Source: Prochlorococcus sp. scB241_528O2 (GTDB lineage: Bacteria > Cyanobacteriota > Cyanobacteriia > PCC-6307 > Cyanobiaceae). From it: a stretch of 64,000 nt of DNA. This document shows positions 35,384-44,764 of the stretch, one piece after another; the first letter of the stretch is position 1, and each line of letters opens with the position of its first letter. The notes beneath the pieces are model-generated. The model saw only the letters and a program-made list of their open reading frames with translations, was not told where the DNA came from and ran no database searches. The position numbers and the translations under genes were made by a program. Location of the stretch: NCBI GenBank assembly GCA_000634115.1, contig JFLJ01000113.1:124001-188000 (forward strand), written 5' to 3'.

Positions 35384-35920
35384 TTATATTTTATTCTTTA
35401 AAACGTTGAGAACTTCTTTAGCATGATTTATAGGTAAAACACTAATCCATCTATAAGAAATTTTACCATCTGGGGAAATTAAAAAAGTATTTCTATCTGA
35501 GAATGGAGGAATCCAGGAACCATATTTATCACTAATATCACCATTAGGATCAGATAATAAAGTATAGTTTATGGATTTTTCACTGCAGAAATTTTCATGA
35601 GAATCTTTATTATCAGCACTAATACCAACAATTTCTGCATTATTTTTTGAAAAATCTTTTTTTAATTCTGAAAAGCCTTTAGCTTCAAGTGTACAACCTG
35701 CAGTAAAATCCTTTGGATAAAAATACATAACAAGCCACTTACCTTGAAAATCATTTAGTTGCCATATTGTTTTTGTTTTTATGTTTTTATTAAAGCCTTT
35801 CAAGTGAAAGTTTGGAGCTAAATCACCAACTTCTGGTGCGAAGTCAAAAGCTAATGTTGAATTACAATTAAATAAATAAAAAAATGATATTAATATACTT
35901 AAAACTAAATTTCTCATCAA
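35384..35920 (-). CDS. Exported peroxiredoxin Q (Bcp), alpha-3 disulfide type
   Basis: A thiol peroxidase with a signal peptide (residues 1-24, cleavage near LAF) that places it in the periplasm or thylakoid lumen. The peroxidatic Cys76 lies in DFTAGCTLEAKGF. The usual partner five residues later is Lys81, but Cys112 in ENFCSEKSINYTLLSDP is 36 residues away, the spacing of PrxQ proteins whose resolving cysteine lies in helix alpha-3. The length without the leader is about 154, as expected. It follows rpmB by two bases and precedes DUF2499. Confidence 0.9.
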   Translation of the reverse strand: MMRNLVLSILISFFYLFNCNSTLAFDFAPEVGDLAPNFHLKGFNKNIKTKTIWQLNDFQGKWLVMYFYPKDFTAGCTLEAKGFSELKKDFSKNNAEIVGISADNKDSHENFCSEKSINYTLLSDPNGDISDKYGSWIPPFSDRNTFLISPDGKISYRWISVLPINHAKEVLNVLKNKI

Positions 35921-35922
35921 AT

Positions 35923-36159
35923 TTAGAATTTTTTTAAATCAACTCCATTTGATTTAGCGAATTTATCTAGACCAACTTTTTGTATAGATTTTAAAGCTTT
36001 GGTACTAATTTTTATATTTACCCATTTTTTTCCTTCTTCCCACCAAAGTCTTCTTTTTTGAAGGTTAACTTGTTGTAATTTTTTTGTACGAATATGTGAA
36101 TGACTTACAGCCATCCCGTTATTAGCTTTTGCACCAGTAAGTTCGCATACTCTTGACAT
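35923..36159 (-). CDS. rpmB: 50S ribosomal protein L28
   Basis: L28 is a small basic protein at the E-site side of the large subunit. The 78 residues have the diagnostic start [27 protein letters not shown], the [16 protein letters not shown] core (quoted in part) and the [16 protein letters not shown] tail. It lies 40 bases after htpG on the same strand and two bases before the peroxiredoxin gene. Confidence 0.96.
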   Translation of the reverse strand: MSRVCELTGAKANNGMAVSHSHIRTKKLQQVNLQKRRLWWEEGKKWVNIKISTKALKSIQKVGLDKFAKSNGVDLKKF

Positions 36160-36199
36160 ATTATTTTAAGTTATATCTTTAAAAATTTTAACACACGAC

Positions 36200-38104
36200 T
36201 TATGTTGTTGAACTTAGTAATTCTGAAATTAATTCAGCATTATTATTTTGTAAATTAATTATCTGTTCTTGATCTAATCCACCAACGGATAGTTTAGCCA
36301 TATCGTAAACGTGATTAGCGATTTTATATGCCAATAGATTTTCAACAGAATCTATTTTATCAACAATTATTTTATTACCTGAAATTTTATTGAGGCCAAC
36401 AATAAGTGGATGTTCTTTATTAATTAATAGAACATGATATTCAGGTAAGCCAGGCATCTTTTGTTCCATGTAAGCACCCATATCATTAATTCTTCTCATT
36501 TGTTCTGGAAGCAAGATCATTGCAGGGGGGGCTCCTTTGCTTGAAAGTGACTGAACTTTAACGGTTACTTTTTCATTGTTAAGTGCTTTAACTATGGTAT
36601 CTCTAAGATTTTCTGAATTTGATTTACCATCCTTATCTACAATTTCTTTTGATTCCTTATCATCTAGTTCATTGATTTCTGAATCAACTCTTTGGAATTG
36701 ATAATCGTCGTTTTTACTTTCTAACCATGGGAGAAATTGTGCATCAATTAAGGGATCTGATTTGATAACTTCTTTGTTATCAGATAAACAGATATTTAAT
36801 GCACTTGACTGAGCAATTAAATCTGAACAGTAAATTATTTTTTTAGAATCTGTAATTTTATTTCGTTCTTTGTAATTTGCCAGAGTTGTGAAATACTTAT
36901 CATTTGATCTGATAAGGGATTTTTTTTCAATATCCTTACTCACGTCTTTCTCTGAATTGATGATTGTTTCGAAAATTATACTGTTATCAACTAAATCAGC
37001 AAATTTGTCATCTTCGATAGCACCAATTTTAATAAATGCGGAGATGGAATCCCAAATTTCTGCATAAAACTCTGGAGAATTTTTAATCAAATCCTTCAAC
37101 TTATTAGCAATTTTTTTTGAGATAAATGATGATATTGACCTTACTTTTCTATCTGTTTGTAAGGCACTTCGACTAACATTTAACGGTATGTCAGTTGAAT
37201 CAATAACTCCTCTAAGAGGTAAAAGGTATTTAGGTACTATCTCTTTAATTGAATCGCTTACAAATACTTGATTGCAGAATAGTTTTATTTCTCCCTTTTC
37301 CCAATCAGCTCTACCCGACAACTTAGGGAAATATAATATACCTTGTATATCATATGGATAATCTGTATTTAGATGAATCCATAACAGCGGTTCTCCCTGA
37401 AATGGGTAAAGGTATTTATATAACTCAATATAATCTTTATCTTTTAATTCACTAGGTTGTTTTCTCCAAGGAGGATTTTTCTTATTTATTGTCTCTCCCT
37501 CTAATAAGATATCTATTGGCATAAAGTCACAATATTTTTTTATTAATGATTTAATCCTTTCAGGCTCAATAAACTCTTTTTCTTCTTCAAGTAGGTGAAG
37601 TATCACATCTGTACCAATTGTCTCTCTTTCTGATTCTTCTAACGTGAAATTTGGCGATCCATCACAAGACCATTTGAAAGCTTTTGATTCACCAATCGCT
37701 GATTTAGTTAATATATCTACTCTATCTGCCACCATGAAGCTTGAATAAAAACCAAGTCCAAAATGACCTATAAATTCGTCATTATCTTTTTTGTATTTTG
37801 TTAGAAATTCTTCTGCGCTCGAGAATGCTACTTGGTTTATGTACTTCTTAATTTCTTCATCATTCATTCCAATTCCATTATCTGAAATTGTTAGTGTATT
37901 TTTATCGCGGTCAATTGTTATTTTTACCTCAGCTTCCTCTGCGTTTTCACAATCTCCCGCCATAGAAACCATTCTTCGTTTACTTATTGCGTCTACACCA
38001 TTACTTACAAGCTCTCTTAAAAAGATTTCATGGTCAGAATATACTGCCTTCTTGATAATAGGGAAGATATTTTCAGTATTAATACGAATTTCGCCTTTTT
38101 CCAT
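36200..38104 (-). CDS. htpG: Chaperone HtpG (Hsp90)
   Basis: HtpG is a dimeric ATP-dependent chaperone; in cyanobacteria it helps in heat, oxidative and tetrapyrrole-related stress. The 634 residues have the GHKL ATPase with FLRELVSNGVDAISK (Glu, Asn), DNGIGM (about 73-78), and GHFGLGFYSSFMV, then the middle domain with the catalytic Arg tract SDIPLNVSRSALQ-like (here STDIPLNVSRSALQ), and the C-terminal dimerisation domain. Its 5' side has a 117-base spacer to hisZ with room for a promoter. rpmB follows at 40 bases. Confidence 0.95.
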   Translation of the reverse strand: MEKGEIRINTENIFPIIKKAVYSDHEIFLRELVSNGVDAISKRRMVSMAGDCENAEEAEVKITIDRDKNTLTISDNGIGMNDEEIKKYINQVAFSSAEEFLTKYKKDNDEFIGHFGLGFYSSFMVADRVDILTKSAIGESKAFKWSCDGSPNFTLEESERETIGTDVILHLLEEEKEFIEPERIKSLIKKYCDFMPIDILLEGETINKKNPPWRKQPSELKDKDYIELYKYLYPFQGEPLLWIHLNTDYPYDIQGILYFPKLSGRADWEKGEIKLFCNQVFVSDSIKEIVPKYLLPLRGVIDSTDIPLNVSRSALQTDRKVRSISSFISKKIANKLKDLIKNSPEFYAEIWDSISAFIKIGAIEDDKFADLVDNSIIFETIINSEKDVSKDIEKKSLIRSNDKYFTTLANYKERNKITDSKKIIYCSDLIAQSSALNICLSDNKEVIKSDPLIDAQFLPWLESKNDDYQFQRVDSEINELDDKESKEIVDKDGKSNSENLRDTIVKALNNEKVTVKVQSLSSKGAPPAMILLPEQMRRINDMGAYMEQKMPGLPEYHVLLINKEHPLIVGLNKISGNKIIVDKIDSVENLLAYKIANHVYDMAKLSVGGLDQEQIINLQNNNAELISELLSSTT

Positions 38105-38221
38105 TTAAAAAAAAATCAAACATACAAATCCTATTTCCTTAAAACTAGTTAATCAAGTTTAATTAGGAGTATTGTCCGAACATAATTTGAATTAAAAAGT
38201 GAAATTATTTATTAAATACTT

Positions 38222-39373
38222 TTATTTAACCCACAAAATCTCTGTACAATTATTTTCTTTCATTATTTGATTGGCTTTAGATAAGTCATCACATGGGTTT
38301 AAATGTAAGACAGCAATATTTCCACTTTCCTGTTGTTCTTTTTGTTTATTCATACCTTTTTCTAACAAATAAGAATCTTTAAAAATTAATAAAATCTTTT
38401 TCTTATTTGTATTTTCTTCCTTAATTAAATTTCTTAAAATGTCTACTGAAATTGTAAATCCAATGCCATTTAAGGTTTTCTCATTAGGACTAAAGAATCT
38501 TACTAATTCATCATATCTTCCCCCTTTAGCTATAACGTTTTTATTTTTGCCATTGTCCCCTATTAATTGAAATACTATACCTTCGTATAAATTCAAGTGA
38601 GGTTGAAAAGTTGGATCAAGTTGTAATTTAACGCAATATTTATTTGATATTTTTGATAATGTTTCAAATAAAAAATTTAGATCATCTAAAGTTTTACTAG
38701 TCCCGTATATACTTTCTAATTTTTTTAGTATTGAAATTGGTTCTCCTCTTGTGAATAATAAATCTTTAAGAATATATTTATCATCTTCTTCAATTCCTAA
38801 TTTAGATAATTTATCTTGATCAAAGTTAACTAGACTTTTCTTAATTTCTTCAAAATTATTATTCTTATATTTATTCAGGATCAAGTCCATTATTTTTGTT
38901 GTACTAACTAGTAGACATAGGTTACAATCATCTTTCAAATTAATATTATCTATTGCATCAAACAATATATTAATAACTTCAATTTCTGGGTATTTTGTAT
39001 CATATCCAATTAATTCAATTCCACTTTGCAATTTCTCTTGCAACTTAAATAAATTTTTATTATTTAGTTTCTTATCAAAGACTATTCCATTAGTGAATAA
39101 TCTTATAGGTCTTTTCTTATTTACTAATCTAGTAGATGATAATTTGACAATAGATGTTGTCATTTCTGGCCTGAGACATAATGAATTATTACTTACTATT
39201 CTTACAACCTCATTTTCATCAATAACACCGCGGCCTTTTATAGTCTCTAAAGAGTTTATAAATGAAGGAGAGACCTCTTCATATCCCCATATTTTATAAA
39301 TGCTATTTAATTTATTTATGATATTAGAGTTATTCTTTACATCTACTAATTTAATTTCTGTTATGTCAGTCAT
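38222..39373 (-). CDS. hisZ: ATP phosphoribosyltransferase regulatory subunit
   Basis: HisZ is a catalytically inactive class II tRNA-synthetase-like protein that activates the short HisG for histidine synthesis. The 383 residues keep the HisRS-like fold: WGYEEVSPSFINSLE (motif 1 region), LRPEMTTSIVKL and IRLFTNGIVFD (motif 2-like), and GGRYDELVRFF near 290. The anticodon-binding C-terminus of true HisRS is shortened. It follows suhB by 17 bases. The short HisG partner is not in the window. Confidence 0.88.
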   Translation of the reverse strand: MTDITEIKLVDVKNNSNIINKLNSIYKIWGYEEVSPSFINSLETIKGRGVIDENEVVRIVSNNSLCLRPEMTTSIVKLSSTRLVNKKRPIRLFTNGIVFDKKLNNKNLFKLQEKLQSGIELIGYDTKYPEIEVINILFDAIDNINLKDDCNLCLLVSTTKIMDLILNKYKNNNFEEIKKSLVNFDQDKLSKLGIEEDDKYILKDLLFTRGEPISILKKLESIYGTSKTLDDLNFLFETLSKISNKYCVKLQLDPTFQPHLNLYEGIVFQLIGDNGKNKNVIAKGGRYDELVRFFSPNEKTLNGIGFTISVDILRNLIKEENTNKKKILLIFKDSYLLEKGMNKQKEQQESGNIAVLHLNPCDDLSKANQIMKENNCTEILWVK

Positions 39374-39390
39374 TTTAATAATTTAGAGAT

Positions 39391-40227
39391 TTAGGTATAA
39401 AGATTTTTTTTAAGAGGAACAACATTATCTAGTGCTTTTTTCAATTCATTCTCAAGGCTGGGGGAACATGCAAGAATTCTTCCAGAACTTAAATTAAATT
39501 CTCCTGATGGATAATCCGAAATAATTCCACCTGCCTCTTTAACAATAACAGCACCGGCCGCTATATCCCAAACTTCTAATCCCCTTTCCCAATATCCATC
39601 TACCTTGCCGGATGCAACAAATACCAAATCTACTGCTGCTGCGCCTCCTCTTCTAACTCCTCTAGTTTTATGTGTTAGATAACAAAATTCAGCATAATTA
39701 TTATCCTCGGTCTCAAACCTGTCATAAGAAAACCCAGTAACAAGTAAACTTTCAGAAAGATTTCGAGCACTAGATATTTTAAGTTCAATATCATTGCAGA
39801 ACGATCCTGTACCTATACAGGCAGAATATAGTTCGTTTAAATATGGTACTGATACCGCTCCTATAATTGGTTTGTTTTTATATAAAAGACCAATCGAAGT
39901 CCCAAAAAAAGGATATCCATGGGAATAATTAGTAGTGCCATCTAATGGGTCTATACACCATGTTAAATCAGAGGATTTAATTAATTTCCCAGATTCCTCT
40001 GCATTTATAGATATATCGGGTGTTTCCTCTAATAAATATTCTTTTATTTTATTTTCAACTTCCAAATCAACATTGGTAACAAGATCACCTTTCCTACCTT
40101 TTGATGAAATTTTCTGAATTTTATTGTAATTGATTTTTAGAATTTCATTACCAATTTGTGCAGATTTTTTTGCTATCTCATACAACTTTGATAAGTTGAT
40201 ATGAGTTGGGAGTTCATTTATTTCCAT
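39391..40227 (-). CDS. suhB: Inositol-1-monophosphatase family protein
   Basis: A Mg-dependent sugar phosphatase of the IMPase family with 278 residues. Motifs: GDLVTNVDLEVE (metal Asp), NAEESGK (Glu of the first motif), IDPLDGTTNYSHGYPFFGTSIG (in part; Asp and Thr for metal and water), and WERGLEVWDIAAGAVIVKEAGG. Substrate could be inositol phosphate, a related sugar phosphate or, as for E. coli SuhB, an RNA-related role; sequence does not decide. It lies 17 bases after the ferredoxin stop and before hisZ. Confidence 0.9.
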   Translation of the reverse strand: MEINELPTHINLSKLYEIAKKSAQIGNEILKINYNKIQKISSKGRKGDLVTNVDLEVENKIKEYLLEETPDISINAEESGKLIKSSDLTWCIDPLDGTTNYSHGYPFFGTSIGLLYKNKPIIGAVSVPYLNELYSACIGTGSFCNDIELKISSARNLSESLLVTGFSYDRFETEDNNYAEFCYLTHKTRGVRRGGAAAVDLVFVASGKVDGYWERGLEVWDIAAGAVIVKEAGGIISDYPSGEFNLSSGRILACSPSLENELKKALDNVVPLKKNLYT

Positions 40228-40244
40228 TAGTTCATATATGATAA

Positions 40245-40619
40245 TTAATCTTCCTCAAATTCCCAAGGTGGCGCAACTCTAGTATTTCCATTTCCAAAAT
40301 ATTGTCCAAATTGTAAATCATAAACTTCATCTTCATATGTTGTTTCAACCTCGAGATCTGAAGTTGCCTTAGCAACACAAAGCAATGCATAACCTTTGTC
40401 TTTTAATGCTTGAGATACCCCCATAGCTTCTGGTTGTTTTAACGTACCAGATAATATTTTCACTGAACAGCTTGTACAACAACCATTTCTACATGAAAAT
40501 GGAAGCTTAAAGCCTTTACTTTCAAATTCCTTAAGGATATATTCCTCACAATTAACCTGCTCTTGGTAGACCTTACCGGTTTCTTTATTTTTAATAGTGA
40601 CTGTGAAAGTTTTATTCAA
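40245..40619 (-). CDS. Plant-type 2Fe-2S ferredoxin
   Basis: A 124-residue electron carrier of the photosynthetic ferredoxin type. Cluster ligands are Cys43, Cys48, Cys51 and Cys81 (CRNGCCTSC with the CX4CX2CX29C spacing). It has an N-terminal beta sheet with ITIKNKETGKVYQEQ-like sequence (here VTIKNKETGKVYQEQ) and a C-terminal extension of about 25 residues rich in Gly, Pro and Trp (RVAPPWEFEED). The tail is longer than in classical PetF, so it may be a special-purpose ferredoxin. It is divergent from tRNA-Ser and starts the leftward ferredoxin-suhB-hisZ series. Confidence 0.9.
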   Translation of the reverse strand: MNKTFTVTIKNKETGKVYQEQVNCEEYILKEFESKGFKLPFSCRNGCCTSCSVKILSGTLKQPEAMGVSQALKDKGYALLCVAKATSDLEVETTYEDEVYDLQFGQYFGNGNTRVAPPWEFEED

Positions 40620-40652
40620 ATAACTTTCCTCAAAAATGGGATGATAAAGGGT

Positions 40653-40658
40653 TAAAAT
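40653..40658 (+). promoter_or_regulatory. Candidate -10 box of tRNA-Ser
   Basis: TAAAAT lies 10 bases before the first tRNA base, the distance expected for transcription starting close to the mature 5' end. No convincing -35 is seen; the 50-base spacer also serves the divergent ferredoxin gene. Low to moderate support. Confidence 0.35.
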
Positions 40659-40668
40659 GGGGTTCTTG

Positions 40669-40755
40669 GGAGAGGTGGCCGAGTGGTTGAAGGCGCAGCA
40701 CTGGAAATGCTGTATAGGGGCAACTTTATCGAGGGTTCGAATCCCTCTCTCTCCG
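40669..40755 (+). tRNA. tRNA-Ser (anticodon GGA)
   Basis: An 87-base class II tRNA. The acceptor stem pairs GGAGAGG with TCTCTCC (last pair G-U), followed by discriminator G at 40755. The anticodon stem CAGCA/TGCTG encloses CTGGAAA with anticodon GGA at 40703-40705, reading UCC and UCU codons. A long variable arm precedes the T arm (GAGGG, TTCGAAT, CCCTC). The CCA end is not encoded. It sits between the divergent ferredoxin and dnaK. Confidence 0.96.
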
Positions 40756-40833
40756 TTTTATTTTAGTTTATTTTGGTTAATTACATCAACATTTTTGTCA
40801 CTTTAGGATAACTTAAAATAGATAGTAATCAAT

Positions 40834-40862
40834 TTGACAAGCTATAAATAATCTTATTTATT
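40834..40862 (+). promoter_or_regulatory. Weak candidate promoter upstream of dnaK
   Basis: A perfect -35 hexamer TTGACA (40834-40839) is followed after 17 bases by TTTATT, a four-of-six match to -10. It lies about 105 bases before the dnaK start. The 211 bases between tRNA-Ser and dnaK otherwise show no gene. AT-rich DNA makes chance matches likely. Confidence 0.3.
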
Positions 40863-40966
40863 TAAATTAAGTTGAAAATATTTGATTTTTACTATTATAT
40901 GTAGATAACTAAGATAAAAATTAATTTAATTTTTAGAAATTTGCTTTAATTTAGCAATCTAAAATC

Positions 40967-42964
40967 ATGGGGCAAATAGTTGGAATTGATTTAGGTACTA
41001 CTAACTCCGTTGTAGGAGTTATAGAAGGTGGTCGACCAATTGTAATTGCAAATTCTGAAGGATCTAGAACAACACCTTCAATAGTTGGATTTACAAAAGA
41101 CAAAGAAATAGTAATAGGTGAACAAGCAAGAAGACAACTTGTTTTAAATCCTAAGAATAGCTTTTATAACTTAAAAAGATTTATTGGTAGTGACTGGGAT
41201 GAACTTGATGAGACAAGTATTTCTGTTCCTTATAATGTCAAAGCTAATAATACTGGAAGTGTTAGGGTTCTCAGTCCAAATACTAAGAGAGAGTATGCTC
41301 CTGAAGAGTTGGTCAGCTCATTGATTAGAAAATTAATTAATGATGCTGAAACATATCTTGGAGAAACTGTTGAATCAGCTGTTATTACAGTACCAGCCTA
41401 TTTTAATGAATCTCAGAGGCAAGCTACAAAGGATTCTGCAATTTTAGCTGGAGTTAAGGTAGATAGAATCCTCAATGAGCCTACTGCAGCAGCTTTAGCT
41501 TATGGCTTTGAAAAAAGTAGCTCTAATAATGTTTTAGTTTTTGATTTGGGGGGAGGAACATTTGATGTTTCATTATTAAAAATTGCTAATGGTGTATTTG
41601 ATGTTAAAGCTACCTGTGGGGATACCCAACTAGGAGGTAACAATTTTGATTCAAAAATTGTAGATTGGCTTGCAGAAAAATTCCTTGCTAAACATGATAT
41701 TGATCTAAGAAGAGATAGACAAGCTTTACAGAGATTAACTGAAGCTGCTGAAAAAGCTAAATGTGAATTATCAGGATTGCTAAAAACAAAAATATCATTA
41801 CCATTTATAACTACAAGTAAGGAAGGACCATTACACATTGAAGAGGATATAGATAGAAAATTATTTGAATCATTATCTCAGGATCTATTAGATAGATTAT
41901 TGGAACCGGTCCAAATTGCTCTTGATGACTCTGGGTGGAACGTAGAAGATATAGATGAGGTTGTCCTTGTAGGAGGCAGCACAAGAATTCCAATGGTTCA
42001 ACAATTAGTCAAGACTCTTGTTCCTAATGATCCCTGTCAATCTGTAAATCCTGATGAAGTAGTTGCAATTGGTGCTGCCATTCAATCAGGAATAATTAAT
42101 GGTGATTTACAAGATTTATTGCTTAATGACGTTACACCCTTATCTTTAGGTTTAGAAACTATTGGTGGTCTAATGAAGGTACTTATTCCTCGTAATACTC
42201 CCATTCCAGTAAGACAATCTGATGTTTTTAGTACATCTGAAGCCAATCAATCCTCAGTGGTTGTTCAAGTAAGGCAAGGAGAAAGACCATTGGCTTCTGA
42301 AAATAAATTACTTGGTAAATTTAGATTATCAGGAATACCTCCAGCACCTAGAGGAATACCACAAGTTCAAGTGGCATTTGACATTGATGCTAATGGCCTT
42401 TTAGAAGTTAGTGCAACTGATAGAACAACAGGAAGAAAGCAAACTGTAACAATTTCTGGAGGATCTAATTTAAATGAACAAGAAATTAATACGATAATTG
42501 CAGAAGCCAAATCAAAAGCTAATGAAGATAGAAAGAGAAGATCTGTTATTGATAGAAAAAATAATGCATTAACTCTTATTGCTCAAGCTGAGAGAAGACT
42601 TAGAGATGCTTCTTTAGAATTTGGCCCATATGGAGCTGAAAGACAACAAAGAGCGGTTGAATTAGCTATTCAAGATGTTGAGGATTTTATTGATGATGAT
42701 GATCCTCAAGAATTAGAGATTTCAGTAAGTGCTCTCCAAGAAGCATTATTTGGCTTAAATAGGAAATTTGCAGCGGAAAGGAAAACTGATAATAATCCTT
42801 TGCAAGGTCTTAAAAATACATTTGGATCATTAAAGGATGAACTATTTTCAGATGATTATTGGGATGATGATCCTTGGGATAATCAAATAAATAGAAATTA
42901 TAGAAATTCGAGGTATGGTAACTCTAGGGATAATGATCCATGGGACAATGACTATTTCCTCTAA
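40967..42964 (+). CDS. dnaK: DnaK-type chaperone (Hsp70)
   Basis: An Hsp70 chaperone of 665 residues. ATPase motifs: [12 protein letters not shown] at 5-16, [29 protein letters not shown], and [13 protein letters not shown]. The substrate domain (about 385-500) and a helical lid follow. The C-terminus is unusual: instead of the canonical EEVD-like tail, it ends in an acidic, aromatic segment with two DPWDN repeats (about residues 632-636 and 658-662). Cyanobacteria carry several dnaK genes; this resembles the divergent DnaK1 type rather than the essential DnaK2. dnaJ overlaps its end by 17 bases. Confidence 0.92.
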   Translation: MGQIVGIDLGTTNSVVGVIEGGRPIVIANSEGSRTTPSIVGFTKDKEIVIGEQARRQLVLNPKNSFYNLKRFIGSDWDELDETSISVPYNVKANNTGSVRVLSPNTKREYAPEELVSSLIRKLINDAETYLGETVESAVITVPAYFNESQRQATKDSAILAGVKVDRILNEPTAAALAYGFEKSSSNNVLVFDLGGGTFDVSLLKIANGVFDVKATCGDTQLGGNNFDSKIVDWLAEKFLAKHDIDLRRDRQALQRLTEAAEKAKCELSGLLKTKISLPFITTSKEGPLHIEEDIDRKLFESLSQDLLDRLLEPVQIALDDSGWNVEDIDEVVLVGGSTRIPMVQQLVKTLVPNDPCQSVNPDEVVAIGAAIQSGIINGDLQDLLLNDVTPLSLGLETIGGLMKVLIPRNTPIPVRQSDVFSTSEANQSSVVVQVRQGERPLASENKLLGKFRLSGIPPAPRGIPQVQVAFDIDANGLLEVSATDRTTGRKQTVTISGGSNLNEQEINTIIAEAKSKANEDRKRRSVIDRKNNALTLIAQAERRLRDASLEFGPYGAERQQRAVELAIQDVEDFIDDDDPQELEISVSALQEALFGLNRKFAAERKTDNNPLQGLKNTFGSLKDELFSDDYWDDDPWDNQINRNYRNSRYGNSRDNDPWDNDYFL

Positions 42965-43889
42965 AAAAGACTATTTGTCGATTTTGGGTTTATCCTATGA
43001 TTTCGACGATAAAGAACTCAAAAAAGCCTTTCGAAGAGAAGCAAGAAAGTGGCATCCAGATTTAAATAAAAATGATCTAAATGCAGAAGAAAGATTTAAA
43101 TTAATTAATGAAGCATACGAATACCTTCGCGATTCAAATAAAAGAAATAGTAGTTCAGAAATAAGTATTGATGATTACGAAAATAATAATTTCAAGACAG
43201 GCTTTCCCGATTTTCAGGATTATCTTGATTCATTATTTGGATATGAATATAACGCTAATAATTATGACGAATACAATAATGAACCATTAGATGATAATGA
43301 ATCCATGAATATAGATAATGATGAATTTTATAATTTTAAATACCCCACAACATCTCCTGAAGAACCCCCTCCAGTTAAACTTCACCAAGATATTGAAACA
43401 ATTATCGAATTAACTCCTGATGAGGCCTTAAGTGGAGCTTCAATTTTGATAGAACTTGAAGATCAAACTGTAGTTGAAGTTGATACACCTCCCTTCGCTG
43501 GAGATGGATGGAGATTAAGACTTGAAAATATTGCAAGGGGAGGGAAAGATCATTATCTACAGTTAAAAGTTCAAACGGAAAGTGGGCTACGAATAGATGG
43601 TTTAAGAGTTCATTATAAATTAGAATTATTTCCTCATGATGCTCTTCTTGGTTGTGCTGTAGAGGTTCCTACCCTTGATGGGAATGTAACACTTCAAGTG
43701 CCTCCAAAATCATCTACAGGAAGAATGTTACGTTTGAAAGGCAGGGGTTTAACCTTCGAGGATAATGTAGGTGATCAATATGTTGAAATATTGGTAGTTA
43801 TACCTGCTGATATTAATGATGAAGAAATTGCTTTATATACAAGATTACAGGAATTATCACTTTCTGATTCTCAATCAAATATTATATAA
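42948..43889 (+). CDS. DnaJ-family co-chaperone without zinc finger
   Basis: A type II J-protein of 313 residues that should stimulate the DnaK encoded just before it. The J domain holds YLSILGLSYDFDDKELKKAF and HPD at 36-38; next comes an acidic Asn/Asp/Tyr-rich linker (about 75-140) in place of a G/F region, and then two CTD substrate domains (PDEALSGASI, VPTLDGNVTLQVPPKS). There are no CxxCxGxG repeats. I place the start at ATG 42948; an ATG at 42915 in frame would add eleven residues but overlap dnaK more deeply. Confidence 0.9.
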   Translation: MTISSKKDYLSILGLSYDFDDKELKKAFRREARKWHPDLNKNDLNAEERFKLINEAYEYLRDSNKRNSSSEISIDDYENNNFKTGFPDFQDYLDSLFGYEYNANNYDEYNNEPLDDNESMNIDNDEFYNFKYPTTSPEEPPPVKLHQDIETIIELTPDEALSGASILIELEDQTVVEVDTPPFAGDGWRLRLENIARGGKDHYLQLKVQTESGLRIDGLRVHYKLELFPHDALLGCAVEVPTLDGNVTLQVPPKSSTGRMLRLKGRGLTFEDNVGDQYVEILVVIPADINDEEIALYTRLQELSLSDSQSNII

Positions 43890-43907
43890 AAAGAAAAATC
43901 GACACTT

Positions 43908-44288
43908 ATGAACATATTTGTTCTTTTATATAATTCAGGAACAGATAAAGAAGGAATTCATTCAATCGAACTTAAAGGAAGAACTATAGTTCTTATGTTT
44001 GAAGACAAGGATGATGCAACAAGATATTGTGGTCTCCTTGAAGCTCAAGATTTCCCTCTTCCAACAGTTGAAATGATCAACATAGAAGAAATAAAAGATT
44101 TTTGTATTAAATTAGATTATGAATGCAAATTAGTTGAGAAAAATTTTGTGCCTAAAACAGCCGAAGATAGGTTACTAATTTCACCACCTCAGAAAAATCT
44201 AGAATTTGATAATTGGGAGGGTGAGAATAATAATAAAGAAAAAATTGATATAAATACCATTAAGGAAAACCTTGAAAAGTTGCTTTAA
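43908..44288 (+). CDS. DUF3110 protein
   Basis: A soluble 126-residue protein with the cyanobacterial DUF3110 pattern: NIFVLLYNSGTDKEGIHSIE at the start, then VLMFEDKDDATRYCGLLEAQDFPLP (in part), and a DFCIKLDYEC stretch. It has an alpha/beta ferredoxin-like look and a charged C-terminal tail. Function unknown. It follows dnaJ by 18 bases, and the same neighbourhood with a chaperone pair suggests cotranscription. Confidence 0.87.
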   Translation: MNIFVLLYNSGTDKEGIHSIELKGRTIVLMFEDKDDATRYCGLLEAQDFPLPTVEMINIEEIKDFCIKLDYECKLVEKNFVPKTAEDRLLISPPQKNLEFDNWEGENNNKEKIDINTIKENLEKLL

Positions 44289-44321
44289 CACTTAAGATGT
44301 TAATAATCTTATATTTATAAA

Positions 44322-44759
44322 ATGACAAAAGCGTTATTCGAAACAGAAGTAGGGAACATAAATATTGAATTTTTCTCTAACGACGCACCTAATACAGTTA
44401 ACAACTTTACGAAGTTAATAAGTGATGGTTTTTATGATGGTCTAGCATTTCACAGAGTTATTCCTGGATTTATGGCCCAGGGTGGATGTCCAAATACTCG
44501 AGATGGAGCATCTGGTATGCCTGGAACTGGAGGTCCTGGATATAATATTAAATGTGAAATCAATTCAAATAAACATTTAAAAGGTTCACTTTCTATGGCT
44601 CATGCTGGCAAAGATACTGGCGGTAGTCAGTTTTTTATAGTTTATGAACCACAACCTCATCTTGATGGTGTTCATACTGTTTTTGGTAAGACAGATGATA
44701 TGGACGTAGTTCTAAAGCTTACTAACGGTTCAAAAATTTTAAAGGCAACTCTAAAATAG
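44322..44759 (+). CDS. ppiB: Peptidyl-prolyl cis-trans isomerase, cyclophilin type
   Basis: A cytoplasmic cyclophilin of 145 residues that speeds proline isomerisation. The motifs are [27 protein letters not shown] (in part; [13 protein letters not shown] includes the catalytic Arg), [19 protein letters not shown], and [11 protein letters not shown]. There is no signal peptide. It is the fourth gene of the dnaK-dnaJ-DUF3110 series, 33 bases downstream, so the series joins three folding factors. Its stop lies five bases from the convergent ribBA stop. Confidence 0.94.
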   Translation: MTKALFETEVGNINIEFFSNDAPNTVNNFTKLISDGFYDGLAFHRVIPGFMAQGGCPNTRDGASGMPGTGGPGYNIKCEINSNKHLKGSLSMAHAGKDTGGSQFFIVYEPQPHLDGVHTVFGKTDDMDVVLKLTNGSKILKATLK

Positions 44760-44764
44760 TTATT

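Noticed and set aside
35384-35920. Prx protein as an inactive peroxiredoxin because the usual second Cys is replaced by Lys81
   Set aside because: Cys112 provides the alternative alpha-3 resolving position, so an active enzyme is more likely.
42915-43889. dnaJ starting at ATG 42915
   Set aside because: The first 11 residues are non-homologous and come from inside the dnaK tail; the ATG at 42948 directly precedes the J domain.
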